In this document: positions 47,832 through 57,049 of the stretch, piece after piece
Layout: each line of letters opens with the position of its first letter
Numbering within the stretch: the stretch's first letter is position 1
Translations under genes and position numbers: made by a program
Assembly (NCBI RefSeq): GCF_030994125.1
Contig: NZ_CP099917.1
Span: 2,779,501-2,843,500, forward strand
Origin: Pseudoalteromonas xiamenensis
GTDB taxonomy: Bacteria; Pseudomonadota; Gammaproteobacteria; Enterobacterales; Alteromonadaceae
Length of the DNA: 64,000 bases
Direction of reading: 5' to 3'
Notes under the pieces: model-generated
Databases searched by the model: none
Seen by the model: the letters and a program-made list of their open reading frames with translations, nothing else
What the model was told of the DNA's origin: nothing

Positions 47832-49682
47832 ATGAGATATTACTTTTATGCAGTGTTACTTTTAGCAACACTGCTTTCACCGAAAATTGCTATTAGTCAA
47901 TCTATTGATTCAGGCCTCATTCCTCAGTTAGCGAATGAAAAAAAGTGGCATCAGCTCCTTTTTCTAAATGAGCAAGGTGAGCCAACCGTTTCTAATGATG
48001 GGTTTTATCTATCACAATATCAGGACTTTTCACCGGAGCAAGAGCTTAGAAATACGCTTCGTGCATTTAATGAACCGGTAGGGAACAATCCTAATAATCA
48101 TGCGCTGTGTAAATACAAAGCACGTAAAATTTGGCTGGAAAGTCAACTACCTGTATTCAATCAAAAAATTAAGAATATTAAATGCCCTAGCTTTGAGGAA
48201 TTCAAGAATTATACCCAAATTGATTCGATTAGCTTGGTTTTTGCAACTGGGTATTTAGGAAATCCAGCATCTTATTACGGCCATTTACTCCTCAAACTGA
48301 ACACTTCATCATTAGGTAGACTATACGATCCTGCTATTAACTTTGGTGCAGATGTTCCTCCAGATGAGAACATGCTGATTTACATAATAAAAGGATTGGT
48401 AGGTGGATATAGCTCTTCGTTCACTACTCAGGGCTTTTTCTATCATTTACAAAACTACGGTGAGAATGAGTTCCGTGACCTATGGGAGTATCAACTAGAC
48501 CTTACGGATGAAGAACGTATTTTTCTTATAGCCCACTTATGGGAACTGCAAAATAGGAAATTTACTTACTACTTTTTAAATAAAAACTGTGCTTTTTTCA
48601 TGGCTAATGCACTTAATCTTGTATTAAACATCCCGGCCTCACAAAGTTGGAAACCTTGGGTTGCCCCCCAAACTGTCGTACAACAGCTAGCGCAATTTCA
48701 GCCCGAAAAAATAAAAAAGCGGAAATATCATCCGTCTAGACAGAGTCGTCTTTATCAGCGCTATGCAAAACTATCTGAGTCAGAAATAGCCTTAGTAACT
48801 TACTTTGCTGAAAACCCAGAAAAACTATCAATCGAGGCTCTTGAAAACGAATCTATTCCCTCTCAGCACAATGTATTGGACACTTTGATTGACTATTATC
48901 AATTTCTACGACAACCTGAATTGAAAGAGCAAGACCCCAATAATCTTCATTATTCAAAAGTGTTATCACTTAGGTATCAATTACCTTCTGGTAATGGGCA
49001 CGTTCTATTTAATTCATCAAATGTACCTGACCTTGGTCGTCCTTTAAGCAGGTCATCGCTCGGTTTGTTTCATACAGAATCAGATTCTTGGGGAATACTT
49101 TCAATTAGACCAGCCTATTATGATCCGCTTGATTCAAGTTACGGACATGTCAGGCATTCAGGTCTGTCCATGGGAGAAATCAAGATGCGAATTTCCCAAA
49201 ACAAAGCTACAACAATAGAATCTTTGAATTTAGTGAATATTCTGAATGTGAGGCAAAATTATACTATGCTACCCGGTGACCAGAGTCACTCATGGTTCCT
49301 ACAAGTAGGCCTGCAAAGAAAGCTTAATAACAACAATCCCCCCTTAGCTGGTTTTGTACATGCTGGTTACGGCTATGCAGGTTCTTTTATTAAAGATTCT
49401 GTTTCATTGGCTGGTTTCTTCGGTGCCGGATTTCACGATACTAAACTCGATAGTTCAGGCCTTTTTTTGAGCACTAATTTGATTCTCAATGGCTATTTAA
49501 ATGACCTTCAGGCTTGGAATATTCAACTAGAACGAAAATATGGCTTTGATCAACAAGCAACAGCGCTCAAAGCGACGTTTAGACATAAAGTAAACGATGC
49601 TATGGATTTGCGATTTAACTACCGCTATCAGAAAGAAATTAAGGAAAATTTGGTTGGCGTGGAAGTTGGTTGGTATTGGTAA
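47832..49682 (+). CDS. DUF4105 (Lnb-like N-terminal domain) envelope protein
   Basis: 616 aa. The signal peptide is about MRYYFYAVLLLATLLSPKIA. The first half matches DUF4105: SISLVFATGYLGNPASYYGHLLLKLN, then FYHLQNYGENEFRDLWEYQLDLT and KNCAFFMANALNLVL. The YGH His and the NCAF Cys would form a cysteine-peptidase-like pair (inference). The second half (about 380-616) looks like amphipathic strands and ends in VGVEVGWYW, a beta-barrel C-terminus. Function is unknown; it is coupled to the DUF3015 gene. AT-rich relative to its left neighbours. Confidence 0.8.
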   Translation: MRYYFYAVLLLATLLSPKIAISQSIDSGLIPQLANEKKWHQLLFLNEQGEPTVSNDGFYLSQYQDFSPEQELRNTLRAFNEPVGNNPNNHALCKYKARKIWLESQLPVFNQKIKNIKCPSFEEFKNYTQIDSISLVFATGYLGNPASYYGHLLLKLNTSSLGRLYDPAINFGADVPPDENMLIYIIKGLVGGYSSSFTTQGFFYHLQNYGENEFRDLWEYQLDLTDEERIFLIAHLWELQNRKFTYYFLNKNCAFFMANALNLVLNIPASQSWKPWVAPQTVVQQLAQFQPEKIKKRKYHPSRQSRLYQRYAKLSESEIALVTYFAENPEKLSIEALENESIPSQHNVLDTLIDYYQFLRQPELKEQDPNNLHYSKVLSLRYQLPSGNGHVLFNSSNVPDLGRPLSRSSLGLFHTESDSWGILSIRPAYYDPLDSSYGHVRHSGLSMGEIKMRISQNKATTIESLNLVNILNVRQNYTMLPGDQSHSWFLQVGLQRKLNNNNPPLAGFVHAGYGYAGSFIKDSVSLAGFFGAGFHDTKLDSSGLFLSTNLILNGYLNDLQAWNIQLERKYGFDQQATALKATFRHKVNDAMDLRFNYRYQKEIKENLVGVEVGWYW

Positions 49683-49899
49683 TAGTAAAAAGGCTAAAAA
49701 CTTTAATATATAAAAAACCAAGTTTTCTAGGAATTGAATTGTAAACATCGTTTTCTCTACAAACCTTTTCATCCCTATCTTAGAAATCCAAACTAAATTT
49801 ATTTCTATTGACGGGTGTTGCTCGGTAATAAATTGTTTATTTTGTTCCTGATATGATACAAATGTACCCTTATTGGTTTCTTTTGGTGTTGATGTGTCT

Positions 49900-50739
49900 A
49901 TGAAAAAGGCAATTTTTACGTTAGCAATTGGCGATAATCCTATGTATCAGGCTGCGATACTGAGTTTTAAATATTACGCTAAGCGAGTTGGGGCAGACCT
50001 CATCATATCTGATGCGTTGAGCTATAAGATTGATGTCATTAATCCTCAATATCATGCAAGTCCTGCGTGGGCTGAAAAGCTGAGAATAGGAGAGTTACTC
50101 AATGAATATGACCGTGTACTTTACTTAGATGCCGATATTCTCATTTCCCCTCATGCTGCAGACATCTTTGAGCAGTTCAAAAATCCAGATGTGGTTTATA
50201 TGCTGAACGAAGGGGAAAGCCAAGACCGCAGTGCCGAAAGAGCATTGATAGAATCATATTTGGGAAAGGTGGATTGGCCTTTGCAAAATGGGAAGCCGAT
50301 TTATTATAACGTCGGGGTTATTTTAGCCTCTAAGCCGTGTAAGCTTTTTGATTTTGCAGATCTACAAGGCTTGCAATCGGTTTGCAATCGAATTCGATTT
50401 TATGAGCAAACTTATTTCAATTACCTGTTGTTTAAACATAATTTAGAACATGAAGCGCTTCCTTCACGCTTTAATCGTATGGATATGTTTGGCAAACAGG
50501 GTTATCACAAAGCTGATTTTATTCATTACGCAGGAAAAGGTTATACGAAAAATAGCCGACGACGCGACGTTCAATATTTACGAGACTTTGCAACCATGTA
50601 CTCCGGTATTATTAATGACTCAGAAATAAGGAAATTGAGGAAATTGGCTTGGGAGCGATATTTAGAGAGCGTGTATACCAAATATCCAATGCCAAATTGG
50701 TTAATTAGACTATGCAGTGAACAGTTTGTACCTAACTGA
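49900..50739 (+). CDS. Glycosyltransferase, GT8-like
   Basis: 279-aa predicted cytoplasmic glycosyltransferase of the GT-A fold, nearest to family 8 (glycogenin/galactosyltransferase type). The metal-binding DxD is DRVLYLDADILI near residue 76-87, preceded by AWAEKLRIGELL; YYNVGVILASK and FIHYAGKGYTK are the conserved later blocks. ATG 49900 (MKKAIFTLAIGDN) begins at the first strand; nine earlier codons are not needed. Donor and acceptor are unknown, and no sugar-synthesis genes are adjacent. It is convergent with the unknown pair downstream. Confidence 0.75.
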   Translation: MKKAIFTLAIGDNPMYQAAILSFKYYAKRVGADLIISDALSYKIDVINPQYHASPAWAEKLRIGELLNEYDRVLYLDADILISPHAADIFEQFKNPDVVYMLNEGESQDRSAERALIESYLGKVDWPLQNGKPIYYNVGVILASKPCKLFDFADLQGLQSVCNRIRFYEQTYFNYLLFKHNLEHEALPSRFNRMDMFGKQGYHKADFIHYAGKGYTKNSRRRDVQYLRDFATMYSGIINDSEIRKLRKLAWERYLESVYTKYPMPNWLIRLCSEQFVPN

Positions 50740-50756
50740 TATATCTACACTTAAAG

Positions 50757-51407
50757 CTAAGTAAACAAATACGAGTCTTTCTCTATTCGCCAAACTTGTG
50801 ATGTCGACTTAGCTTTATCTATCAATAAAGTCTTATGCAGTCGATTATCAATAGAAAAAAGTTGTACTGAGACGAGAGGGATCCCGCCAATATACTCGCA
50901 GATAAAAAGAATATGTGCTGCTCGTATGTCGTTTTGGTTGTCAGCTAGAGCCATTCGCTTTGCTTCATTCGCAAAACTTGAAACAATTGAACGAATAGGT
51001 GGAAGATGAACATCGGGTAGGGTAAATCCGAGTAATACTTCGGCAAGTCCTAGATATTGCGCCGAAGAGAGTGTTGAGTTGGGGACCGTAAGTATTTCAT
51101 TAGAGGTTTTTATAAAGCGTCCGCTGCGCTCAATAAGTTGATTTAAGGCGTGGTAGTTGAACGGGGAGTAGTACTGTCCTGTATGTGGGTTAAGCGTTGT
51201 CGTGACCACTTTCATCATTCCCCCTAGCAATGCGCTGACTTGTGAGAATTGGTCAGCAACGGATTGTGGTACGGGTTGATCCAAGGTATGGCACGTGGAG
51301 AACAAGATATGTCCTGTGGCATTAAAAAAATAATGAACGGGCAGTTCGTTACGTTGAACAGGTTTTGACTGCGTAAACAATTTTGTAAGAGAACGAAACC
51401 AAGTCAA
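50757..51407 (-). CDS. Unknown protein A of a tandem paralogous pair
   Basis: I do not recognise the family. 216 aa, no signal peptide or membrane helix. It is clearly paralogous to the next gene on the minus strand. Shared blocks include HYFFNATGHIL, an NP/YSPFNYHALNQLIERSGRF block, HILFICEYIGGIPLVS near residue 165 and WRIEKDSYLF at the C-terminus. Cys170 in ICEY is conserved in both copies. The TTG start at 51407 is the first after an in-frame stop and has GGAG 9 bases upstream. A hairpin separates it from the longer copy. One idea worth testing is the Evf virulence-factor fold, but I cannot confirm it by eye. Confidence 0.75.
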   Translation of the reverse strand: MTWFRSLTKLFTQSKPVQRNELPVHYFFNATGHILFSTCHTLDQPVPQSVADQFSQVSALLGGMMKVVTTTLNPHTGQYYSPFNYHALNQLIERSGRFIKTSNEILTVPNSTLSSAQYLGLAEVLLGFTLPDVHLPPIRSIVSSFANEAKRMALADNQNDIRAAHILFICEYIGGIPLVSVQLFSIDNRLHKTLLIDKAKSTSQVWRIEKDSYLFT

Positions 51408-51444
51408 ACGCGGTCACTCCAAGTTTTAAGATAATGAATAATTC

Positions 51445-51473
51445 AACATGCGCCCTTAGTAGGGCGCATGTTT
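51445..51473 (-). terminator. Hairpin between the two paralogous genes
   Basis: AACATGCGCCCT / AGGGCGCATGTT arms around TAGT, just after the longer paralog on the minus strand. Strong stem but short T-run, so partial termination is likely. Confidence 0.6.
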
Positions 51474-51485
51474 GAAGAATAGCGA

Positions 51486-52535
51486 TTAACCTATCGTATA
51501 CGTTTCGGCAGATTCTGCGACCACGTTGCCCGATTTGTCGAGCACCTGAAGCGTCGATGCCGCAGTTTGCGTGCCAGACACGGTAAAATCGATGGCGTCT
51601 GTGCCCCAGTTTGCAGCAGTGATTACGCCATCTCCTTCAGCGAATTTCACTTTGCCAGCTTCTACAGGTAAGAACTGACCTTGAATTCGATAAGTCGTGC
51701 CTGTCGCGAGAGCGGTTCCTGATGGAATTGCGACAAACGTTTTGGCATCAACAATATCATTAATAGTTGGAGTTTGTGTGAGTAAGCCACTTAGCCAATT
51801 GATCAATTGCAAATAATCCGGATCCGAGTTAATTGAATCGAGGTCACCCGCGTACGAGCGAATAAAGGAGGGGGTTACAAACATGTACGTGTCTTTGTGA
51901 AGTGTCCAAGATGTCGACATAGAGGATTCGCTAAAGCAAGGACCTAGTTTTAATTGCTGCTTATTTTGCTGACAATCGGCGTACACAACGATTGCGCTGA
52001 CAATTGGCATACCCATTAAATATTCGCAAACAAATACAATATTACCGACTTTGCTATTGGTTTGGCTTGAAGACCCAGAGATGTTCAAACCTTCTTTACC
52101 TATCGAAGAGACCATGGCTGACGCGAAGCTCATTTCACCTGCACCCGTTGCAAGGCCTAATAAGGATTCAATCAGTTCTTTGCTGAAGTCAGCGCCAAAG
52201 CTCTTGGTTTCGTATTTTACATCTTCTTCAGTGACGTGTACGAAAAGGCCGGAACCACTGATAATATTTTGCAGAGCTTCGTAGTTGTACAACGAGTAAG
52301 GTTTATTCGTCGCGGGGTTTTTCGTCGTTGTGATCGCTCGTGACATACCAGCGAAAAATACGGACACTTCGGCAAATACTTTTTGTACTGACTCCGAAAG
52401 CGGGGTGTTGGCATCAATGGTACTAGCCATCATGATGTTGCCCGTTTCATTAAAGATATAATATTTTTTTGCTTCGATGTTGTTTGGATTTTTTACTGCT
52501 GGCTTCAGCGGTACCGTTTGGTCAGATGTTGCCAT
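51486..52535 (-). CDS. Unknown protein B of a tandem paralogous pair, with Ig-like tail
   Basis: Family not recognised. 349 aa, no signal peptide. Residues about 25-225 are paralogous to the neighbouring 216-aa protein: YYIFNETGNIM, TTTKNPATNKPYSLYNYEAL, SGLFV, GNIVFVCEYLMGMPIVSA (Cys170) and TSWTLHKDTYMF. Residues about 265-349 (FVAIPSGTALATGTTYRIQG ... STLQVLDKSGNVVAESAETY) resemble an IPT/Ig-like beta domain absent from the short copy. The start is the third codon of the open frame (52535): AGGA is 6 bases before it, but directly abuts the earlier ATG. Expected to be cytoplasmic or exported without a classical signal. Confidence 0.78.
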   Translation of the reverse strand: MATSDQTVPLKPAVKNPNNIEAKKYYIFNETGNIMMASTIDANTPLSESVQKVFAEVSVFFAGMSRAITTTKNPATNKPYSLYNYEALQNIISGSGLFVHVTEEDVKYETKSFGADFSKELIESLLGLATGAGEMSFASAMVSSIGKEGLNISGSSSQTNSKVGNIVFVCEYLMGMPIVSAIVVYADCQQNKQQLKLGPCFSESSMSTSWTLHKDTYMFVTPSFIRSYAGDLDSINSDPDYLQLINWLSGLLTQTPTINDIVDAKTFVAIPSGTALATGTTYRIQGQFLPVEAGKVKFAEGDGVITAANWGTDAIDFTVSGTQTAASTLQVLDKSGNVVAESAETYTIG

Positions 52536-52905
52536 AATCATTCCTTTTTCTGCGGTGAATTTAGATGTTTAAGTTATTTATTTTATTAATCAAGGGTTTA
52601 AGGTGTTTTTATTTCTTTTTTCTACATTGGCTGAATGACTAAAAGAATTCTAGGTCAGCTGTGACTCGCCGTTATTGAGCAAATGTGAGTAATTTCTTTG
52701 TTAATATAGTTAATGATTTAGTTTCATTCTAGTTACACAGTCTTACAGTTTTAATTTATTGTTTTATAGGGATAACCTATGCAGTTTATTTGGGTCTTTA
52801 AATTTTTGTACTTAAATTCCCCCAAGTATTCGCAATTTATGTGTTTTTATTGTTAAATGTCTTGGCGCGATTTTAGGTGCGCTAACATTTTTTTAGGGAA
52901 TAAAA
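52536..52905. other. AT-rich intergenic region between divergent unknown genes
   Basis: 370 bases, long T and A runs, no ORF or RNA gene recognised. A minus-strand TTGATT about 50 bases before the paralog B start is a possible -35, with only weak -10 choices. On the plus strand TTGGCG and TAACAT lie 15 bases apart before the secreted-protein gene, a poor spacing. Confidence 0.35.
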
Positions 52906-53427
52906 ATGAAAAAAACACTTCTTGCGCTTTGCGCATTAGGAATGACAAATCTTACTTTTGCAGACGTTGCTAACGAATATGGCGAAACGCAAAGCCTGCT
53001 CGTCAATGAAGATGTTAAAACGCTTCATATCGTTGATATTAATGCTGATAATCGTAAAGACTTAGTGTGGGTCACTTCAGATGGCAGTGTTAAGTACAAA
53101 CTACGCAATAATGATGCGAAAGCAACGTTAGATACCTTACCGGGTACGCGTTGGCGTTTAGAGTATGCGAACGATAAAGGATTGAAGTTTATTGATTTTA
53201 CTCAAAATGGTGGTGTGATTACCGTTAATGGTCGCTATTTTTTCAAAATTACAGAGTTAATGATGACAGAAAATGGCGAATTATCATTTTGTACATCTAA
53301 ATCGGAAGGTTTGAATCGTACCGACTGTGGTTGGAACTATCGTGTAACCGATATTCTACCAAATATGATGAAAGGGACTGATGATGACACTGGCTGGGAT
53401 TGGGTCGCCTATAGATTAGTTCAATAA
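52906..53427 (+). CDS. Small secreted protein with FG-GAP/VCBS-like segment
   Basis: 173 aa, family not recognised. A clear signal peptide (MKKTLLALCALGMTNLTFA) precedes a mature part containing LHIVDINADNRKDLVWVTSDG, which looks like one FG-GAP/VCBS-type Ca-binding repeat, followed by beta-rich sequence and two Cys (CTSK, DCGW) likely to pair in the periplasm. AGGG lies 7 bases before the ATG. A terminator shared with metK follows. Possibly surface or periplasmic adhesion-related, which is only inference. Confidence 0.72.
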   Translation: MKKTLLALCALGMTNLTFADVANEYGETQSLLVNEDVKTLHIVDINADNRKDLVWVTSDGSVKYKLRNNDAKATLDTLPGTRWRLEYANDKGLKFIDFTQNGGVITVNGRYFFKITELMMTENGELSFCTSKSEGLNRTDCGWNYRVTDILPNMMKGTDDDTGWDWVAYRLVQ

Positions 53428-53444
53428 GCAACTGTACTGTTCAA

Positions 53445-53478
53445 TAAAAAAGGCCGGTTCATGACCAGCCTTTTTTTA
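53445..53478. terminator. Bidirectional terminator before metK
   Basis: AAAAAAGGC-GGT / ACC-GCCTTTTTT stem with one mismatch and a TCATG loop; serves the secreted-protein gene and the convergent metK. Confidence 0.75.
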
Positions 53479-53490
53479 TTCATTTGGTTA

Positions 53491-54678
53491 TTACAGGCCA
53501 GCAGCTGCGCGTAACGCATCCGCTTTGTCTGTTTTTTCCCAGCTGAATGCAGTGAACGTATCATTGCCCACCGTCATTTCAAACGGTTCGCGACCAAAGT
53601 GGCCGTACGCAGCAGTCATTTGGTACATTGGGTGAAGAAGGTCAAGCATCTTCGTAATACCATATGGGCGTAAATCAAAGTGCTCACGTACCAGTTCTAC
53701 TAATTTATCTTCAGACACTTTACCTGTTCCGAATGTTTCAATAGAGATTGATGTTGGCTCTGCCACACCGATAGCGTAAGAAACTTGAATTTCACATTTG
53801 TCTGCAAGGCCTGCAGCTACGATGTTTTTAGCAACGTAACGGCCTGCATATGCTGCAGAACGGTCAACTTTAGATGGATCTTTACCTGAGAACGCACCAC
53901 CACCGTGACGAGCCATACCGCCGTATGTATCTACAATAATTTTACGACCGGTCAAACCACAGTCGCCTACTGGACCACCAATAACAAAACGGCCAGTTGG
54001 GTTAATGAAATATTTCGTATTTTCAGTTAACAACTCTGCAGGAAGCGTGTGCTTGATAATGTTTTCCATTACTGCGTTGACTAAGTCTTCTTGCTTGATG
54101 TCTGGGTTGTGTTGAGTTGAAAGTACCACGGCGTCAATTGCGACTGGTTTACCATCTTCATAGATAAACGTTACTTGAGATTTCGCATCTGGACGTAACC
54201 AAGGAAGAATACCAGACTTACGCGCTTCAGCTTGACGCTCTACGAGACGGTGTGAATAGTAGATTGGCGCAGGCATAAGAGTCGGTGTTTCGTTTGTCGC
54301 ATAACCGAACATAAGACCTTGGTCACCAGCACCTTGTTCTTCAGGCTTTGAACGGTCAACGCCTTGCGCGATTTCAGGTGATTGTTGACCGATTAGGTTC
54401 ATGATGCCGCATGTATCGCCATCAAAACCAACGAATGAAGATGTGTAGCCGATGTCGGTGATTACTTTACGTGTAATTGACTCAAGATCGACCCATGCGT
54501 TTGTTGTTACTTCACCTGAGATGATAGCAACACCAGTTTTAACCATTGTTTCACAGGCTACGCGCGCGTGTTTGTCTTGTGCAATAATCGCATCCAAAAC
54601 CGCATCAGAAATTTGATCTGCGATTTTATCCGGATGTCCCTCAGAAACTGATTCAGAAGTGAATAAATGTCTTGCCAT
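53491..54678 (-). CDS. metK: S-adenosylmethionine synthase
   Basis: Forms SAM from methionine and ATP. The start at 54678 gives [30 protein letters not shown], the standard N-terminus; eleven upstream in-frame codons are excluded. [15 protein letters not shown] and [19 protein letters not shown] are the ATP and phosphate loops. It is 395 aa against 384 in E. coli; the difference is mostly an insertion near the C-terminus, where [24 protein letters not shown] replaces the shorter GHFGREHFPWEK. Divergent from tkt, with a MetJ-like sequence between them. Confidence 0.97.
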   Translation of the reverse strand: MARHLFTSESVSEGHPDKIADQISDAVLDAIIAQDKHARVACETMVKTGVAIISGEVTTNAWVDLESITRKVITDIGYTSSFVGFDGDTCGIMNLIGQQSPEIAQGVDRSKPEEQGAGDQGLMFGYATNETPTLMPAPIYYSHRLVERQAEARKSGILPWLRPDAKSQVTFIYEDGKPVAIDAVVLSTQHNPDIKQEDLVNAVMENIIKHTLPAELLTENTKYFINPTGRFVIGGPVGDCGLTGRKIIVDTYGGMARHGGGAFSGKDPSKVDRSAAYAGRYVAKNIVAAGLADKCEIQVSYAIGVAEPTSISIETFGTGKVSEDKLVELVREHFDLRPYGITKMLDLLHPMYQMTAAYGHFGREPFEMTVGNDTFTAFSWEKTDKADALRAAAGL

Positions 54679-54786
54679 TGTATTTAAGCTCACAATTATT
54701 TTTGCGCTCACAAACTACGTTAACAGCGCACCAACGAAAATTAAGGGCGTCATTTTATCGAAAAGCATTGCGGTTGCCTAGTTTTT

Positions 54787-54802
54787 TTACGCCTAGACGT
54801 CC
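54787..54802. promoter_or_regulatory. Possible tandem MetJ box upstream of metK
   Basis: Two adjacent 8-mers, TTACGCCT (5 of 8) and AGACGTCC (7 of 8), compared with the MetJ consensus AGACGTCT. MetJ binds tandem met boxes and represses metK in E. coli. The site lies about 110 bases before metK and could also touch tkt. Confidence 0.4.
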
Positions 54803-54824
54803 GTGTTGCATTAATTTTTTTCAA

Positions 54825-54842
54825 GTAACTAAAACTGGTTAC
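54825..54842. repeat. GTAAC / GTTAC palindrome in the metK-tkt region
   Basis: GTAAC-N8-GTTAC, about 115 bases before the tkt start. Looks like a dimeric regulator site; the protein is unknown. Confidence 0.3.
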
Positions 54843-54955
54843 AAAATTCAAGCTTGTTCCTATTTTTTCTTATTATTAAGCGTTGCAGGACTGGCTCCAA
54901 TAAGTAAAAATGGGGTTCAATTTACCCGCGCAGAACTATTAATCTAGGAGAATTC

Positions 54956-56947
54956 ATGCCATCTCGCAAAGAACTCGCGAATGCGATCCGCGTTTTGTCG
55001 ATGGACGCAGTACAAAAAGCTAAATCAGGTCACCCAGGCGCCCCTATGGGCATGGCGGATATCGCCGAAGTCCTTTGGCGCGATTATCTAAAGCACAATC
55101 CAAATAACCCTGATTGGTATGACCGTGACCGCTTTGTGCTGTCAAATGGCCATGGATCAATGCTGATTTATTCTTTGCTACACCTTGCAGGTTACGATTT
55201 GTCGATTGATGACTTGAAGAATTTTCGTCAACTTCACTCAAAAACACCAGGTCACCCAGAGTATGGTTATGCGCCAGGGATTGAAACTACGACAGGTCCT
55301 CTAGGTCAAGGCATCACTAATGCTGTTGGTATGGCTATCGCTGAAAAAGCGCTTGCAGCCCAATTTAACCGCGGCGAATATAACATTGTTGATCACCACA
55401 CTTATGCATTTTTAGGTGATGGCTGTTTGATGGAAGGTATCTCTCACGAAGCGTGTTCACTCGCGGGAACACTAGGTCTTGGTAAGCTTATCGCATTTTG
55501 GGATGACAATGGCATTTCAATCGATGGTCACGTGGAAGGTTGGTTTACCGATGACACAGTAAAGCGTTTTGAGTCTTACGGTTGGCATGTTATCGGTGGT
55601 GTTGATGGGCATGACAGTGATGCTATTAAAGCAGCTATCGAAGCGGCTCGTGCAGAAACGGAGAGACCTACACTAATCTGTTGTAAAACAGTGATTGGCT
55701 ACGGCTCGCCAAATAAGTCAGGCAGTCACGATTGTCACGGTGCACCGCTTGGCGATGAAGAAATTGCAGCAGCACGTGAGTTCTTAGGTTGGAAACACCC
55801 GGCATTTGAAATTCCAGAAGACGTGTATGCAAAATGGGATGCAACGTCACGCGGACAGCAAGCGCAAAGTCATTGGTTAATTAAATTTACTCAATATCAA
55901 CTTGAGTATCCAGAGCTTGCTGCTGAATTTGAACGCCGTATGAAGAATGAACTTCCAGTAGACTGGAAAGAAAAGTCGGATGCATACATTGCGTCATTGC
56001 AAGCAAACCCTGCAAACCCTGCAACGCGTAAAGCGTCACAAAATGCGCTAAATGCGTTTGGTCCATTACTGCCAGAGTTTATGGGCGGTTCTGCAGACTT
56101 GGCGGGCTCAAACCTTACCTTATGGGATGGCTCTAAAGGCCTTACTGCTGGTGATGCGTCAGGCAACTACGTGTTCTACGGTGTACGTGAATTTGGTATG
56201 TCGGCGATCATGAATGGTATTGCACTTCATAAAGGTTTTATCCCATACGGTGCTACATTCCTAATGTTCATGGAGTATGCGCGTAATGCAGTTCGTATGG
56301 CTGCTTTAATGAAACAACCGAGCATTTTCGTTTACACGCACGATTCAATCGGATTAGGTGAAGATGGTCCAACGCACCAACCTGTAGAGCAAATCGCAAG
56401 TATGCGTATGACGCCAAATCTTATTAATTGGCGTCCATGTGACCAAGTTGAGTCAGCGGTTGCGTGGCAACAGGCGATTGAGCGTAAAGATGGTCCTACA
56501 TCACTTATTTTCTCTCGCCAAAATCTTGAGCAACAGGCTCGCACGGATGAACAAGTTGCAGCGATTAAGCGCGGAGGTTACGTACTAAGCTGTGATGGCT
56601 CACCTGAAATCATCCTTATTGCAACTGGTTCTGAAGTCCAGCTTGCGGTTGATGCAGCTGAAGTGTTACGTGGCAAAGGTAAGAACGTTCGTGTGGTTTC
56701 AATGCCTTCTACGGATGCATTTGACGCACAGTCGGCTGAATACCAAGAAAGCGTATTGCCGCGTTCAATTACCCGTCGTGTAGCTATTGAAGCGGGTATT
56801 AGTGACTTCTGGTACAAATACGTCGGCTTAAATGGCGCGATTGTAGGCATGACGACCTTTGGTGAGTCTGCACCTGCAGGTGAGCTATTCAAGCTGTTCG
56901 GATTTACGGTTGAAAATGTGGTAGAAAAAGCAGAAGCGTTATTCTAA
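54956..56947 (+). CDS. tkt: Transketolase
   Basis: Thiamine-diphosphate enzyme of the non-oxidative pentose phosphate pathway, moving two-carbon ketol units between sugar phosphates. 663 aa, as in E. coli. The ThDP motif runs from [13 protein letters not shown] near residue 154 to [25 protein letters not shown] and [18 protein letters not shown] are the active-site blocks. AGGAG lies 6 bases before the ATG. In related genomes epd-pgk often follow; here a terminator and a chemotaxis gene follow instead. Confidence 0.97.
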   Translation: MPSRKELANAIRVLSMDAVQKAKSGHPGAPMGMADIAEVLWRDYLKHNPNNPDWYDRDRFVLSNGHGSMLIYSLLHLAGYDLSIDDLKNFRQLHSKTPGHPEYGYAPGIETTTGPLGQGITNAVGMAIAEKALAAQFNRGEYNIVDHHTYAFLGDGCLMEGISHEACSLAGTLGLGKLIAFWDDNGISIDGHVEGWFTDDTVKRFESYGWHVIGGVDGHDSDAIKAAIEAARAETERPTLICCKTVIGYGSPNKSGSHDCHGAPLGDEEIAAAREFLGWKHPAFEIPEDVYAKWDATSRGQQAQSHWLIKFTQYQLEYPELAAEFERRMKNELPVDWKEKSDAYIASLQANPANPATRKASQNALNAFGPLLPEFMGGSADLAGSNLTLWDGSKGLTAGDASGNYVFYGVREFGMSAIMNGIALHKGFIPYGATFLMFMEYARNAVRMAALMKQPSIFVYTHDSIGLGEDGPTHQPVEQIASMRMTPNLINWRPCDQVESAVAWQQAIERKDGPTSLIFSRQNLEQQARTDEQVAAIKRGGYVLSCDGSPEIILIATGSEVQLAVDAAEVLRGKGKNVRVVSMPSTDAFDAQSAEYQESVLPRSITRRVAIEAGISDFWYKYVGLNGAIVGMTTFGESAPAGELFKLFGFTVENVVEKAEALF

Positions 56948-56964
56948 TCTCATTAACCCAGGTA

Positions 56965-56996
56965 TAAAAAACCCGCTCAATGAGCGGGTTTTTTTC
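56965..56996 (+). terminator. tkt terminator
   Basis: ACCCGCTC / GAGCGGGT stem with an AAT loop, A-run before and long T-run after. It can also act on the minus strand for the convergent chemotaxis gene. Confidence 0.85.
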
Positions 56997-57049
56997 GATT
57001 AGTACAATAACATCACCATTCGTGACGAAAGTGAAGTGGACTAAGCCAC

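Noticed and set aside
54672..54947. 91-codon plus-strand ORF upstream of tkt
   Set aside because: It begins inside antisense metK, crosses its promoter region and has no protein-like sequence or ribosome site.
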